Translations under genes and position numbers: made by a program
In this document: positions 45,549 to 58,575 of the stretch, piece by piece
Layout of the letters: each line of letters opens with the position of its first letter
Numbering within the stretch: position 1 is the stretch's first letter
Notes under the pieces: generated by a model
What the model was told of the DNA's origin: nothing
Database searches by the model: none
The model's input: only the letters and a program-made list of their open reading frames with translations
Assembly: GCA_949318235.1 (NCBI GenBank)
Contig: OX439135.1
Span: 28,404,587-28,468,586 of the forward strand
Source: Ecdyonurus torrentis
Taxonomy: Eukaryota > Arthropoda > Insecta > Ephemeroptera > Heptageniidae
Direction of reading: 5' to 3'
DNA: 64,000 nucleotides

Positions 45549-48253
45549 ATGAAACATAGTTTCTATTTCACGAACCAAATGTTATTGAATGATAAAAATC
45601 ATACTTTTTACACGATTAAAACTAGTTTTAATGATTTCTCAGAAACTAAGAATGCTACAGACATCAAATTTGACTCAAAACACAGCTTTTTTAATTCTCT
45701 ACAAAAAAGATGTCTTGAACTTTTTTGCCCCGACGCATACATTTTGGGTTATTGACAATTTTAGTTTTCACTCATCATCTAGCCAAACCAAGTCATGAAA
45801 CAAAGTTTCTATTTCAAGAACCAAATGTTATTGAATGATAAAAATCATACTTTTTACACGATTAAAACTAGTTTTGATGATTTCTCAAAAACTAAGAATG
45901 CTACAGACTTACAATTTGTTTCAAAACATAGCTTTATCATCTCTCTACAAAAAATATGTCTTAAACTTTTTTGCTCCGACGCATACTTTTTGAGTTATTG
46001 ACAATTTTAGTTTTCACTCATCTTCTAGCCAAACGAAGTTATGAAATAAAGTATCTATTTCAAGAACCAAATGTTATTGAATGATAAAAATCATAATTTT
46101 TACACGATTAAAACTAGTTTTGATGATTTCTCAAAAACTAAGAATGCTACAGACATCAAATTCGACTCAAAACATAGCTTTTTCAATTCTCTACAAAAAA
46201 GATGTCTTGAACTTTTTTGCTCCGACGCATACTTTTTGGGTTATTGACAATTTTAGTTTTCACTCATCATGTAGCCAAACCAAGTCATGAAACAAAGTTT
46301 TTATTTCAAGAACCAAATGTTATTGAATGATAAAAATCATACTTTTTACACGATTAAAACTAGTTTTGATGATTTCTCAAAAACTAAGAATGCTACAGAC
46401 TTACTATTTAACTCAAAACATAGCTTTTTCAATTCTCTACAAAAAAGATGTCTTGAACTTTTTAGCTCCGACGCATACTTTTTGGGTTATTGACAATTTA
46501 AGTTTTCACTCATTATGTAGCCAAACCAAGTCATGAAACAAAGTTTCTATTTCAAGAACCAAATGTTATTGAATGATAAAAATCATACTTTTTACACGAC
46601 TAAAACTAGTTGTGATGATTTCTCAAAAACTAAGAATGCTACAGACTTACTATTTTACTCAAAACATAGCTTTTTCAATTCTCTACAAAAAAGATGTCTT
46701 CAACTTTTTTGCTCCGACGCATACTTTTTGGGTTATTGACAATTATAGTTTTCACTCATCATGTAGCCAAACCAAGTCATGAAACAAAGATTCTATTTCA
46801 AGAACCAAATGTTATTGAATGATAAAAATCATACTTTTTACACGATTAAAACTAGTTTTGATGATTTCTCAAAAACTAAGAATGCTACAGACATTAAATT
46901 CAACTCAAAACATAGCTTTTTCAATTCTCTACAAAAAAGATGTCTTGAACTTTTTTGCTCCGACGCATACTTTTTGGGTTATTGACAATTTTAGTTTTCA
47001 CTCATCATGTAGCCAAACCAAGTCATGAAACAAAGTTTTTATTTAAAGAACCAAATGTTATTGAATGATAAAAATCATACTTTTTACACGATTAAAACTA
47101 GTTTTGATGATTTCTCAAAAACTAAGAATGCTACAGACTTACTATTGAAGTCAAAACATAGCTTTTTCAATTCTCTACAAAAAAGATGTCTTGAACTTTT
47201 TTGCTCCGACGCATTTTTTTTGGGTTATTGACAATTTTAGTTTTCACTCATCATGTAGCCAAACCAAGTCATGAAACAAAGTTTTTATTTCAAGAACCAA
47301 ATGTTATTGAATGATAAAAATCATACTTTTTACACGATTAAAACTAGTTTTGATGATTTCTCAAAAACTAAGAATGCTACAGACTTACTATTGGAGTCAA
47401 AACATAGCTTTTTCAATTCTCTACAAAAAAGATGTCTTGAACGTTTTTGCTCCGACGCATACTTTTTGGGTTATTGACAATTATAGTTTTCACTCATCAT
47501 GTAGCCAAACCAAGTCATGAAACAAAGTTTCTATTTTAAGAACCAAATGTTATTGAATGATAAAAATCATACTTTTTACACGATTAAAACTAGTTTTGAT
47601 GATTTCTCAGAAACTAAGAATGCTACAGACATTAAATTCAACTCAAAACATAGCTTTTTCAATTCTCTACAAAAAAGATGTCTTGAACTTTTTTCCTCCG
47701 ACGCATACTTTTTGGGTTATTGACAATTTTAGTTTTCACTCATCATGTAGCCAAACCAAGTCATGAAACAAAGTTTCTATTTCAAGAACCAAATGTTATT
47801 GAATGATAAAAATCATATTTTTACACGATTAAAACTAGTTTTGATGATTTCTCAAAAACTAAGAATGCTACAGACTTACTATTTTACTCAAAACATAGCT
47901 TTTTCAATTCTCTACAAAAAAGATGTCTTCAACTTTTTTGCTCCGACGCATACTTTTTGGGTTATTGACAATTATAGTTTTCACTCATCATGTAGCCAAA
48001 CCAAGTCATGAAACAAAGATTCTATTTCAAGAACCAAATGTTATTGAATGATAAAAATCATACTTTTTACACGAATAAAACTAGTTTTGATGATTTCTCA
48101 GAAACTAAGAATGCTACAGACATTAAATTCGATTCAAAACATAGCTTTTTCAATTCTCTACAAAAAAGATGTCTTGAACTTTTTTGCTCCGACGCATACT
48201 TTTTGGGTTATTGACAATTTTAGTTTTCACTCATCATGTAGCCAAACCAAGTC

Positions 48254-48499
48254 ATGAAACAAAGTTTTTATTTCAAGAACCAAATGTTATTGAATGATAA
48301 AAATCATACTTTTTACACGATTAAAACTAGTTTTGATGATTTCTCAAAAACTAAGAATGCTACAGACTTACTATTGAAGTCAAAACATAGCTTTTTCAAT
48401 TCTCTACAAAAAAGATGTCTTAAACTTTTTTGCTCCGACGCATTTTTTTTGGGTTATTGACAATTTTAGTTTTCACTCATCATGTAGCCAAACCAAGTC
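48254..48499 (+). repeat. Class G9 monomer
   Basis: It has gtttttatttcaag, cttactattgaagtc, gtcttaaac and gcattttttttggg. Starts: 48254, 53170 and 63247; the first half also forms 45303. Confidence 0.9.
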
Positions 48500-48745
48500 A
48501 TGAAACAAAGTTTTTATTTCAAGAACCAAATGTTATTGAATGATAAAAATCATACTTTTTACACGATTAAAACTAGTTTTGATGATTTCTCAAAAACTAA
48601 GAATGCTACAGACTTACTATTGGAGTCAAAACATAGCTTTTTCAATTCTCTACAAAAAAGATGTCTTGAACTTTTTTGCTCCGACGCATACTTTTTGGGT
48701 TATTGACAATTATAGTTTTCACTCATCATGTAGCCAAACCAAGTC
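48500..48745 (+). repeat. Class G10 monomer
   Basis: Like G5 (cttactattggagtc, acaattatag) but with gaacttttttgctcc. Starts: 48500, 53416 and 63493. Confidence 0.9.
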
Positions 48746-48991
48746 ATGAAACAAAGTTTCTATTTTAAGAACCAAATGTTATTGAATGATAAAAATCATA
48801 CTTTTTACACGATTAAAACTAGTTTTGATGATTTCTCAGAAACTAAGAATGCTACAGACATCAAATTCAACTTAAAACATAGCTTTTTCAATTCTCTACA
48901 AAAAAGATGTCTTGAACTTTTTTGCTCCGACGCATACTTTTTGGGTTATTGACAATTTTAGTTTTCACTCATCATGTAGCCAAACCAAGTC
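48746..48991 (+). repeat. Class G11 monomer
   Basis: It has tattttaagaacc, ctcagaaac and catcaaattcaacttaaaac. Starts: 48746, 53662 and 58086; the head also begins the chimera at 63739. Confidence 0.9.
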
Positions 48992-49235
48992 ATGAAACAA
49001 AGTTTCTATTTCAAGAACCAAATGTTATTGAATGATAAAAATCATATTTTTACACGATTAAAACTAGTTTTGATGATTTCTCAAAAACTAAGAATGCTAC
49101 AGACTTATATTTTACTCAAAACATAGCTTTTTCAATTCTCTACAAAAAAGATGTCTTAAACTTTTTTGCTCCGACGCATACTTTTTGGGTTATTGACAAT
49201 TTTAGTTTTCACTCATCATGTAGCCAAACCGAGTC
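48992..49235 (+). repeat. Class G12 monomer (244 bp)
   Basis: It carries two 1-bp deletions, aatcatatttttacac (as in G7) and cttatattttactc, then gtcttaaac. The end reads aaaccgagtc instead of aaaccaagtc. Starts: 48992, 53908 and 58332. Confidence 0.9.
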
Positions 49236-49481
49236 ATGAAACAAAGTTTCTATTTCAAGAACCAAATGTTATTGAATGATAAAAATCATACTTTTTACAC
49301 GATTAAAACTAGTTTTGATGATTTCTCAGAAACTAAGAATGCTACAGACTTACTATTTTACTCAAAACATAGCTTTTTCAATTCTCTACAAAAAAGATGT
49401 CTTGAACTTTTTTGCCCCGACGCATACATTTTGGGTTATTGACAATTTTAGTTTTCACTCATCATCTAGCCAAACCAAGTC
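49236..49481 (+). repeat. Chimeric monomer G / A end
   Basis: It has ctcagaaac and cttactattttactc of G type, then gccccgacgcatacattttggg and ctagccaaaccaagtc of class A. It is preceded by the G12 end aaaccgagtc and followed by B. Confidence 0.85.
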
Positions 49482-50710
49482 ATGAAACAAAGTTTCTATT
49501 TCAAGAACCAAATGTTATTGAATGATAAAAATCATACTTTTTACACGATTAAAACTAGTTTTGATGATTTCTCAAAAACTAAGAATGCTACAGACTTACA
49601 ATTTGTTTCAAAACATAGCTTTATCATCTCTCTACAAAAAATATGTCTTAAACTTTTTTGCTCCGACGCATACTTTTTGAGTTATTGACAATTTTAGTTT
49701 TCACTCATCTTCTAGCCAAACGAAGTTATGAAATAAAGTATCTATTTCAAGAACCAAATGTTATTGAATGATAAAAATCATAATTTTTACACGATTAAAA
49801 CTAGTTTTGATGATTTCTCAAAAACTAAGAATGCTACAGACATCAAATTCGACTCAAAACATAGCTTTTTCAATTCTCTACAAAAAAGATGTCTTGAACT
49901 TTTTTGCTCCGACGCATACTTTTTGGGTTATTGACAATTTTAGTTTTCACTCATCATGTAGCCAAACCAAGTCATGAAACAAAGTTTTTATTTCAAGAAC
50001 CAAATGTTATTGAATGATAAAAATCATACTTTTTACACGATTAAAACTAGTTTTGATGATTTCTCAAAAACTAAGAATGCTACAGACTTACTATTTAACT
50101 CAAAACATAGCTTTTTCAATTCTCTACAAAAAAGATGTCTTGAACTTTTTAGCTCCGACGCATACTTTTTGGGTTATTGACAATTTAAGTTTTCACTCAT
50201 TATGTAGCCAAACCAAGTCATGAAACAAAGTTTCTATTTCAAGAACCAAATGTTATTGAATGATAAAAATCATACTTTTTACACGACTAAAACTAGTTGT
50301 GATGATTTCTCAAAAACTAAGAATGCTACAGACTTATATTTTACTCAAAACATAGCTTTTTCAATTCTCTACAAAAAAGATGTCTTCAACTTTTTTGCTC
50401 CGACGCATACTTTTTGGGTTATTGACAATTATAGTTTTCACTCATCATGTAGCCAAACCAAGTCATGAAACAAAGATTCTATTTCAAGAACCAAATGTTA
50501 TTGAATGATAAAAATCATACTTTTTACACGATTAAAACTAGTTTTGATGATTTCTCAAAAACTAAGAATGCTACAGACATTAAATTCAACTCAAAACATA
50601 GCTTTTTCAATTCTCTACAAAAAAGATGTCTTGAACTTTTTTGCTCCGACGCATACTTTTTGGGTTATTGACAATTTTAGTTTTCACTCATCATGTAGCC
50701 AAACCAAGTC

Positions 50711-50956
50711 ATGAAACAAAGTTTTTATTTCAAGAACCAAATGTTATTGAATGATAAAAATCATACTTTTTACACGATTAAAACTAGTTTTGATGATTTC
50801 TCAAAAACTAAGAATGCTACAGACTTACTATTGAAGTCAAAACATAGCTTTATCATCTCTCTACAAAAAATATGTCTTAAACTTTTTTGCTCCGACGCAT
50901 ACTTTTTGAGTTATTGACAATTTTAGTTTTCACTCATCTTCTAGCCAAACGAAGTT
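50711..50956 (+). repeat. Chimeric monomer G4 / B end
   Basis: It has cttactattgaagtcaaaac of G4, then ctttatcatctctctac and the full B end. The switch is confined to caaaacatagcttt. It creates a second C6-G1 series downstream. Confidence 0.88.
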
Positions 50957-53900
50957 ATGAAATAAAGTATCTATTTCAAGAACCAAATGTTATTGAATGA
51001 TAAAAATCATAATTTTTACACGATTAAAACTAGTTTTGATGATTTCTCAAAAACTAAGAATGCTACAGACATCAAATTCGACTCAAAACATAGCTTTTTC
51101 AATTCTCTACAAAAAAGATGTCTTGAACTTTTTTGCTCCGACGCATACTTTTTGGGTTATTGACAATTTTAGTTTTCACTCATCATGTAGCCAAACCAAG
51201 TCATGAAACAAAGTTTTTATTTCAAGAACCAAATGTTATTGAATGATAAAAATCATACTTTTTACACGATTAAAACTAGTTTTGATGATTTCTCAAAAAC
51301 TAAGAATGCTACAGACTTACTATTTAACTCAAAACATAGCTTTTTCAATTCTCTACAAAAAAGATGTCTTGAACTTTTTAGCTCCGACGCATACTTTTTG
51401 GGTTATTGACAATTTAAGTTTTCACTCATTATGTAGCCAAACCAAGTCATGAAACAAAGTTTCTATTTCAAGAACCAAATGTTATTGAATGATAAAAATC
51501 ATACTTTTTACACGACTAAAACTAGTTGTGATGATTTCTCAAAAACTAAGAATGCTACAGACTTACTATTTTACTCAAAACATAGCTTTTTCAATTCTCT
51601 ACAAAAAAGATGTCTTCAACTTTTTTGCTCCGACGCATACTTTTTGGGTTATTGACAATTATAGTTTTCACTCATCATGTAGCCAAACCAAGTCATGAAA
51701 CAAAGATTCTATTTCAAGAACCAAATGTTATTGAATGATAAAAATCATACTTTTTACACGATTAAAACTAGTTTTGATGATTTCTCAAAAACTAAGAATG
51801 CTACAGACATTAAATTCAACTCAAAACATAGCTTTTTCAATTCTCTACAAAAAAGATGTCTTGAACTTTTTTGCTCCGACGCATACTTTTTGGGTTATTG
51901 ACAATTTTAGTTTTCACTCATCATGTAGCCAAACCAAGTCATGAAACAAAGTTTTTATTTAAAGAACCAAATGTTATTGAATGATAAAAATCATACTTTT
52001 TACACGATTAAAACTAGTTTTGATGATTTCTCAAAAACTAAGAATGCTACAGACTTACTATTGAAGTCAAAACATAGCTTTTTCAATTCTCTACAAAAAA
52101 GATGTCTTGAACTTTTTTGCTCCGACGCATTTTTTTTGGGTTATTGACAATTTTAGTTTTCACTCATCATGTAGCCAAACCAAGTCATGAAACAAAGTTT
52201 TTATTTCAAGAACCAAATGTTATTGAATGATAAAAATCATACTTTTTACACGATTAAAACTAGTTTTGATGATTTCTCAAAAACTAAGAATGCTACAGAC
52301 TTACTATTGGAGTCAAAACATAGCTTTTTCAATTCTCTACAAAAAAGATGTCTTGAACGTTTTTGCTCCGACGCATACTTTTTGGGTTATTGACAATTAT
52401 AGTTTTCACTCATCATGTAGCCAAACCAAGTCATGAAACAAAGTTTCTATTTTAAGAACCAAATGTTATTGAATGATAAAAATCATACTTTTTACACGAT
52501 TAAAACTAGTTTTGATGATTTCTCAGAAACTAAGAATGCTACAGACATTAAATTCAACTCAAAACATAGCTTTTTCAATTCTCTACAAAAAAGATGTCTT
52601 GAACTTTTTTCCTCCGACGCATACTTTTTGGGTTATTGACAATTTTAGTTTTCACTCATCATGTAGCCAAACCAAGTCATGAAACAAAGTTTCTATTTCA
52701 AGAACCAAATGTTATTGAATGATAAAAATCATATTTTTACACGATTAAAACTAGTTTTGATGATTTCTCAAAAACTAAGAATGCTACAGACTTACTATTT
52801 TACTCAAAACATAGCTTTTTCAATTCTCTACAAAAAAGATGTCTTCAACTTTTTTGCTCCGACGCATACTTTTTGGGTTATTGACAATTATAGTTTTCAC
52901 TCATCATGTAGCCAAACCAAGTCATGAAACAAAGATTCTATTTCAAGAACCAAATGTTATTGAATGATAAAAATCATACTTTTTACACGAATAAAACTAG
53001 TTTTGATGATTTCTCAGAAACTAAGAATGCTACAGACATTAAATTCGATTCAAAACATAGCTTTTTCAATTCTCTACAAAAAAGATGTCTTGAACTTTTT
53101 TGCTCCGACGCATACTTTTTGGGTTATTGACAATTTTAGTTTTCACTCATCATGTAGCCAAACCAAGTCATGAAACAAAGTTTTTATTTCAAGAACCAAA
53201 TGTTATTGAATGATAAAAATCATACTTTTTACACGATTAAAACTAGTTTTGATGATTTCTCAAAAACTAAGAATGCTACAGACTTACTATTGAAGTCAGA
53301 ACATAGCTTTTTCAATTCTCTACAAAAAAGATGTCTTAAACTTTTTTGCTCCGACGCATTTTTTTTGGGTTATTGACAATTTTAGTTTTCACTCATCATG
53401 TAGCCAAACCAAGTCATGAAACAAAGTTTTTATTTCAAGAACCAAATGTTATTGAATGATAAAAATCATACTTTTTACACGATTAAAACTAGTTTTGATG
53501 ATTTCTCAAAAACTAAGAATGCTACAGACTTACTATTGGAGTCAAAACATAGCTTTTTCAATTCTCTACAAAAAAGATGTCTTGAACTTTTTTGCTCCGA
53601 CGCATACTTTTTGGGTTATTGACAATTATAGTTTTCACTCATCATGTAGCCAAACCAAGTCATGAAACAAAGTTTCTATTTTAAGAACCAAATGTTATTG
53701 AATGATAAAAATCATACTTTTTACACGATTAAAACTAGTTTTGATGATTTCTCAGAAACTAAGAATGCTACAGACATCAAATTCAACTTAAAACATAGCT
53801 TTTTCAATTCTCTACAAAAAAGATGTCTTGAACTTTTTTGCTCCGACGCATACTTTTTGGGTTATTGACAATTTTAGTTTTCACTCATCATGTAGCCAAA

Positions 53901-54151
53901 CCAAGTCATGAAACAAAGTTTCTATTTCAAGAACCAAATGTTATTGAATGATAAAAATCATATTTTTACACGATTAAAACTAGTTTTGATGATTTCTCAA
54001 AAACTAAGAATGCTACAGACTTATATTTTACTCAAAACATAGCTTTTTCAATTCTCTACAAAAAAGATGTCTTAAACTTTTTTGCTCCGACGCATACTTT
54101 TTGGGTTATTGACAATTTTAGTTTTCACTCATCATGTAGCCAAACCGAGTC
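50957..54151 (+). repeat. C6-G1-to-G12 block, second complete copy
   Basis: Monomers start at 50957 C6, then G1 to G12 at 51203, 51449, 51695, 51941, 52187, 52433, 52679, 52924, 53170, 53416, 53662 and 53908. Each lies 4916 bp after its counterpart. The one difference I noticed in the 2949-bp G series is tcagaacatag in G9 (about 53297). Confidence 0.94.
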
Positions 54152-55626
54152 ATGAAACAAAGTTTCTATTTCAAGAACCAAATGTTATTGAATGATAAAA
54201 ATCATACTTTTTACACGATTAAAACTAGTTTTGATGATTTCTCAAAAACTAAGAATGCTACAGACTTACAATTTGTTTCAAAACATAGCTTTATCATCTC
54301 TCTACAAAAAATATGTCTTAAACTTTTTTGCTCCGACGCATACTTTTTGAGTTATTGACAATTTTAGTTTTCACTCATCTTCTAGCCAAACGAAGTTATG
54401 AAATAAAGTATCTATTTCAAGAACCAAATGTTATTGAATGATAAAAATCATAATTTTTACACGATTAAAACTAGTTTTGATGATTTCTCAAAAACTAAGA
54501 ATGCTACAGACATCAAATTCGACTCAAAACATAGCTTTTTCAATTCTCTACAAAAAAGATGTCTTGAACTTTTTTGCTCCGACGCATACTTTTTGGGTTA
54601 TTGACAATTTTAGTTTTCACTCATCATGTAGCCAAACCAAGTCATGAAACAAAGTTTTTATTTCAAGAACCAAATGTTATTGAATGATAAAAATCATACT
54701 TTTTACACGATTAAAACTAGTTTTGATGATTTCTCAAAAACTAAGAATGCTACAGACTTACTATTTAACTCAAAACATAGCTTTTTCAATTCTCTACAAA
54801 AAAGATGTCTTGAACTTTTTAGCTCCGACGCATACTTTTTGGGTTATTGACAATTTAAGTTTTCACTCATTATGTAGCCAAACCAAGTCATGAAACAAAG
54901 TTTCTATTTCAAGAACCAAATGTTATTGAATGATAAAAATCATACTTTTTACACGACTAAAACTAGTTGTGATGATTTCTCAAAAACTAAGAATGCTACA
55001 GACTTATATTTTACTCAAAACATAGCTTTTTCAATTCTCTACAAAAAAGATGTCTTCAACTTTTTTGCTCCGACGCATACTTTTTGGGTTATTGACAATT
55101 ATAGTTTTCACTCATCATGTAGCCAAACCAAGTCATGAAACAAAGATTCTATTTCAAGAACCAAATGTTATTGAATGATAAAAATCATACTTTTTACACG
55201 ATTAAAACTAGTTTTGATGATTTCTCAAAAACTAAGAATGCTACAGACATTAAATTCAACTCAAAACATAGCTTTTTCAATTCTCTACAAAAAAGATGTC
55301 TTGAACTTTTTTGCTCCGACGCATACTTTTTGGGTTATTGACAATTTTAGTTTTCACTCATCATGTAGCCAAACCAAGTCATGAAACAAAGTTTTTATTT
55401 CAAGAACCAAATGTTATTGAATGATAAAAATCATACTTTTTACACGATTAAAACTAGTTTTGATGATTTCTCAAAAACTAAGAATGCTACAGACTTACTA
55501 TTGAAGTCAAACCATAGCTTTTTCAATTCTCTACAAAAAAGATGTCTTGAACTTTTTTGCTCCGACGCATTTTTTTTGGGTTATTGACAATTTTAGTTTT
55601 CACTCATCATGTAGCCAAACCAAGTC

Positions 55627-55872
55627 ATGAAACAAAGTTTTTATTTCAAGAACCAAATGTTATTGAATGATAAAAATCATACTTTTTACACGATTAAAAC
55701 TAGTTTTGATGATTTCTCAAAAACTAAGAATGCTACAGACTTACTATTTTACTCAAAACATAGCTTTTTCAATTCTCTACAAAAAAGATGTCTTGAACTT
55801 TTTTGCCCCGACGCATACTTTTTGGGTTATTGACAATTTTAGTTTTTACTCATCATCTAGCCAAACGAAGTT
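55627..55872 (+). repeat. Chimeric monomer G / F-type end
   Basis: G head (gtttttatttc) and cttactattttactc, then gccccgac, tttttactcatc and gccaaacgaagtt, leading into D2b. It is repeated at 60051 by the 4424-bp duplication. A similar middle (cttactattttactc) is already present at 7734. Confidence 0.85.
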
Positions 55873-56855
55873 ATGAAATAAAGTTCAATTTCAAGAACCA
55901 ACTGTTATTGAATGATAAAAATCATACTTTTTACACGATTAGTACTAGTTTTGATGATTTCTCAAAAACTAAGAATGCTACAGACTTACAATTTGTTTCA
56001 AAACATAGCTTTATCATCTCTCTACAAAAAATATGTCTTAAACTTTTTTGCTCCGACGCATACTTTTTGAGTTATTGACAATTTTAGTTTTCACTCATCT
56101 TCTAGCCAAACGAAGTTATGAAATAAAGTATCTATTTCAAGAAGCAAATGTTATTGAATGATAAAAATCATAATTTTTACACGATTAAAACTAGTTTTGA
56201 TGATTTCTCAAAAACTAAGAATGCTACAGACATTAAATTTGACTCAAAACATAGCTTTTTCAATTCTCTACAGAAAAGATGACTTGAAGTTTTTTGCTCC
56301 GACGCATACTTTTTGGGTTTTTAAAAATTTTAGTTTTCACTCATCATGTAGCCAAACCAAGTCATGAAACATAGTTTCTATTTCACGAACCAAATGTTAT
56401 TGAATGATAAAAATCATACTTTTTACACGATTAAAACTAGTTTTAATGATTTCTCAGAAACTAAGAATGCTACAGACATCAAATTTGACTCAAAACACAG
56501 CTTTTTTAATTCTCTACAAAAAAGATGTCTTGAACTTTTTTGCCCCGACGCATACATTTTGGGTTATTGACAATTTTAGTTTTCACTCATCATCTAGCCA
56601 AACCAAGTCATGAAACAAAGTTTCTATTTCAAGAACCAAATGTTATTGAATGATAAAAATCATACTTTTTACACGATTAAAACTAGTTTTGATGATTTCT
56701 CAAAAACTAAGAATGCTACAGACTTACAATTTGTTTCAAAACATAGCTTTATCATCTCTCTACAAAAAATATGTCTTAAACTTTTTTGCTCCGACGCATA
56801 CTTTTTGAGTTATTGACAATTTTAGTTTTCACTCATCTTCTAGCCAAACGAAGTT

Positions 56856-57101
56856 ATGAAATAAAGTATCTATTTCAAGAACCAAATGTTATTGAATGAT
56901 AAAAATCATAATTTTTACACGATTAAAACTAGTTTTGATGATTTCTCAAAAACTAAGAATGCTACAGACATCAAATTCGACTCAAAACATAGCTTTTTCA
57001 ATTCTCTACAAAAAAGATGTCTTGAACTTTTTAGCTCCGACGCATACTTTTTGGGTTATTGACAATTTAAGTTTTCACTCATTATGTAGCCAAACCAAGT
57101 C
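56856..57101 (+). repeat. Chimeric monomer C6 / G1 end
   Basis: C6 through catcaaattcgactc, then gaactttttagctcc, caatttaagttttc and cattatgtagcc of G1. It removes one monomer between C6 and G2. Repeated at 61280. Confidence 0.87.
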
Positions 57102-58575
57102 ATGAAACAAAGTTTCTATTTCAAGAACCAAATGTTATTGAATGATAAAAATCATACTTTTTACACGACTAAAACTAGTTGTGATGATTTCTCAAAAACT
57201 AAGAATGCTACAGACTTACTATTTTACTCAAAACATAGCTTTTTCAATTCTCTACAAAAAAGATGTCTTCAACTTTTTTGCTCCGATGCATACTTTTTGG
57301 GTTATTGACAATTATAGTTTTCACTCATCATGTAGCCAAACCAAGTCATGAAACAAAGATTCTATTTCAAGAACCAAATGTTATTGAATGATAAAAATCA
57401 TACTTTTTACACGATTAAAACTAGTTTTGATGATTTCTCAAAAACTAAGAATGCTACAGACATTAAATTCAACTCAAAACATAGCTTTTTCAATTCTCTA
57501 CAAAAAAGATGTCTTGAACTTTTTTGCTCCGACGCATACTTTTTGGGTTATTGACAATTTTAGTTTTCACTCATCATGTAGCCAAACCAAGTCATGAAAC
57601 AAAGTTTTTATTTCAAGAACCAAATGTTATTGAATGATAAAAATCATACTTTTTACACGATTAAAACTAGTTTTGATGATTTCTCAAAAACTAAGAATGC
57701 TACAGACTTACTATTGAAGTCAAAACATAGCTTTTTCAATTCTCTACAAAAAAGATGTCTTGAACTTTTTTGCTCCGACGCATTTTTTTTGGGTTATTGA
57801 CAATTTTAGTTTTCACTCATCATGTAGCCAAACCAAGTCATGAAACAAAGTTTTTATTTCAAGAACCAAATGTTATTGAATGATAAAAATCATACTTTTT
57901 ACACGATTAAAACTAGTTTTGATGATTTCTCAAAAACTAAGAATGCTACAGACTTACTATTGGAGTCAAAACATAGCTTTTTCAATTCTCTACAAAAAAG
58001 ATGTCTTGAACGTTTTTGCTCCGACGCATACTTTTTGGGTTATTGACAATTATAGTTTTCACTCATCATGTAGCCAAACCAAGTCATGAAACAAAGTTTC
58101 TATTTTAAGAACCAAATGTTATTGAATGATAAAAATCATACTTTTTACACGATTAAAACTAGTTTTGATGATTTCTCAGAAACTAAGAATGCTACAGACA
58201 TCAAATTCAACTTAAAACATAGCTTTTTCAATTCTCTACAAAAAAGATGTCTTGAACTTTTTTGCTCCGACGCATACTTTTTGGGTTATTGACAATTTTA
58301 GTTTTCACTCATCATGTAGCCAAACCAAGTCATGAAACAAAGTTTCTATTTCAAGAACCAAATGTTATTGAATGATAAAAATCATATTTTTACACGATTA
58401 AAACTAGTTTTGATGATTTCTCAAAAACTAAGAATGCTACAGACTTATATTTTACTCAAAACATAGCTTTTTCAATTCTCTACAAAAAAGATGTCTTAAA
58501 CTTTTTTGCTCCGACGCATACTTTTTGGGTTATTGACAATTTTAGTTTTCACTCATCATGTAGCCAAACCGAGTC

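Larger units (their letters stand above)
45549..49235 (+). repeat. A-B-C6-G1-to-G12 block (15 monomers, 3687 bp)
   Basis: Monomers start at 45549 A, 45795 B, 46041 C6, then G1 to G12 at 46287, 46533, 46779, 47025, 47271, 47517, 47763, 48008, 48254, 48500, 48746 and 48992. This is the complete G series. The first part (45549-48253) repeats 42598-45302 at an offset of 2951 bp; I saw no difference between those copies in the bases compared. Confidence 0.94.
49236..50956 (+). repeat. Rearranged block: G/A chimera, B, C6, G1, G2', G3, G4/B chimera
   Basis: Monomers start at 49236, 49482, 49728, 49974, 50220, 50465 and 50711. The first has a G body and an A-type end (gccccgacgcatacatttt). The last has a G4 body and a B-type end (ctttatcatctctc onward). 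G2' is 245 bp with the cttatattttactc deletion typical of G12. Confidence 0.9.
54152..58575 (+). repeat. 4424-bp duplicated unit, copy 1 (18 monomers)
   Basis: B 54152, C6 54398, G1 54644, G2' 54890, G3 55135, G4-like 55381, G/D-tail chimera 55627, D2b 55873, C 56118, A 56364, B 56610, C6/G1 chimera 56856, G2 57102, G3 57348, G4-like 57594, G5 57840, G11 58086, G12 58332. G5 is joined directly to G11, missing G6 to G10. Private mark: tcaaaccatagc near 55508. Confidence 0.93.
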
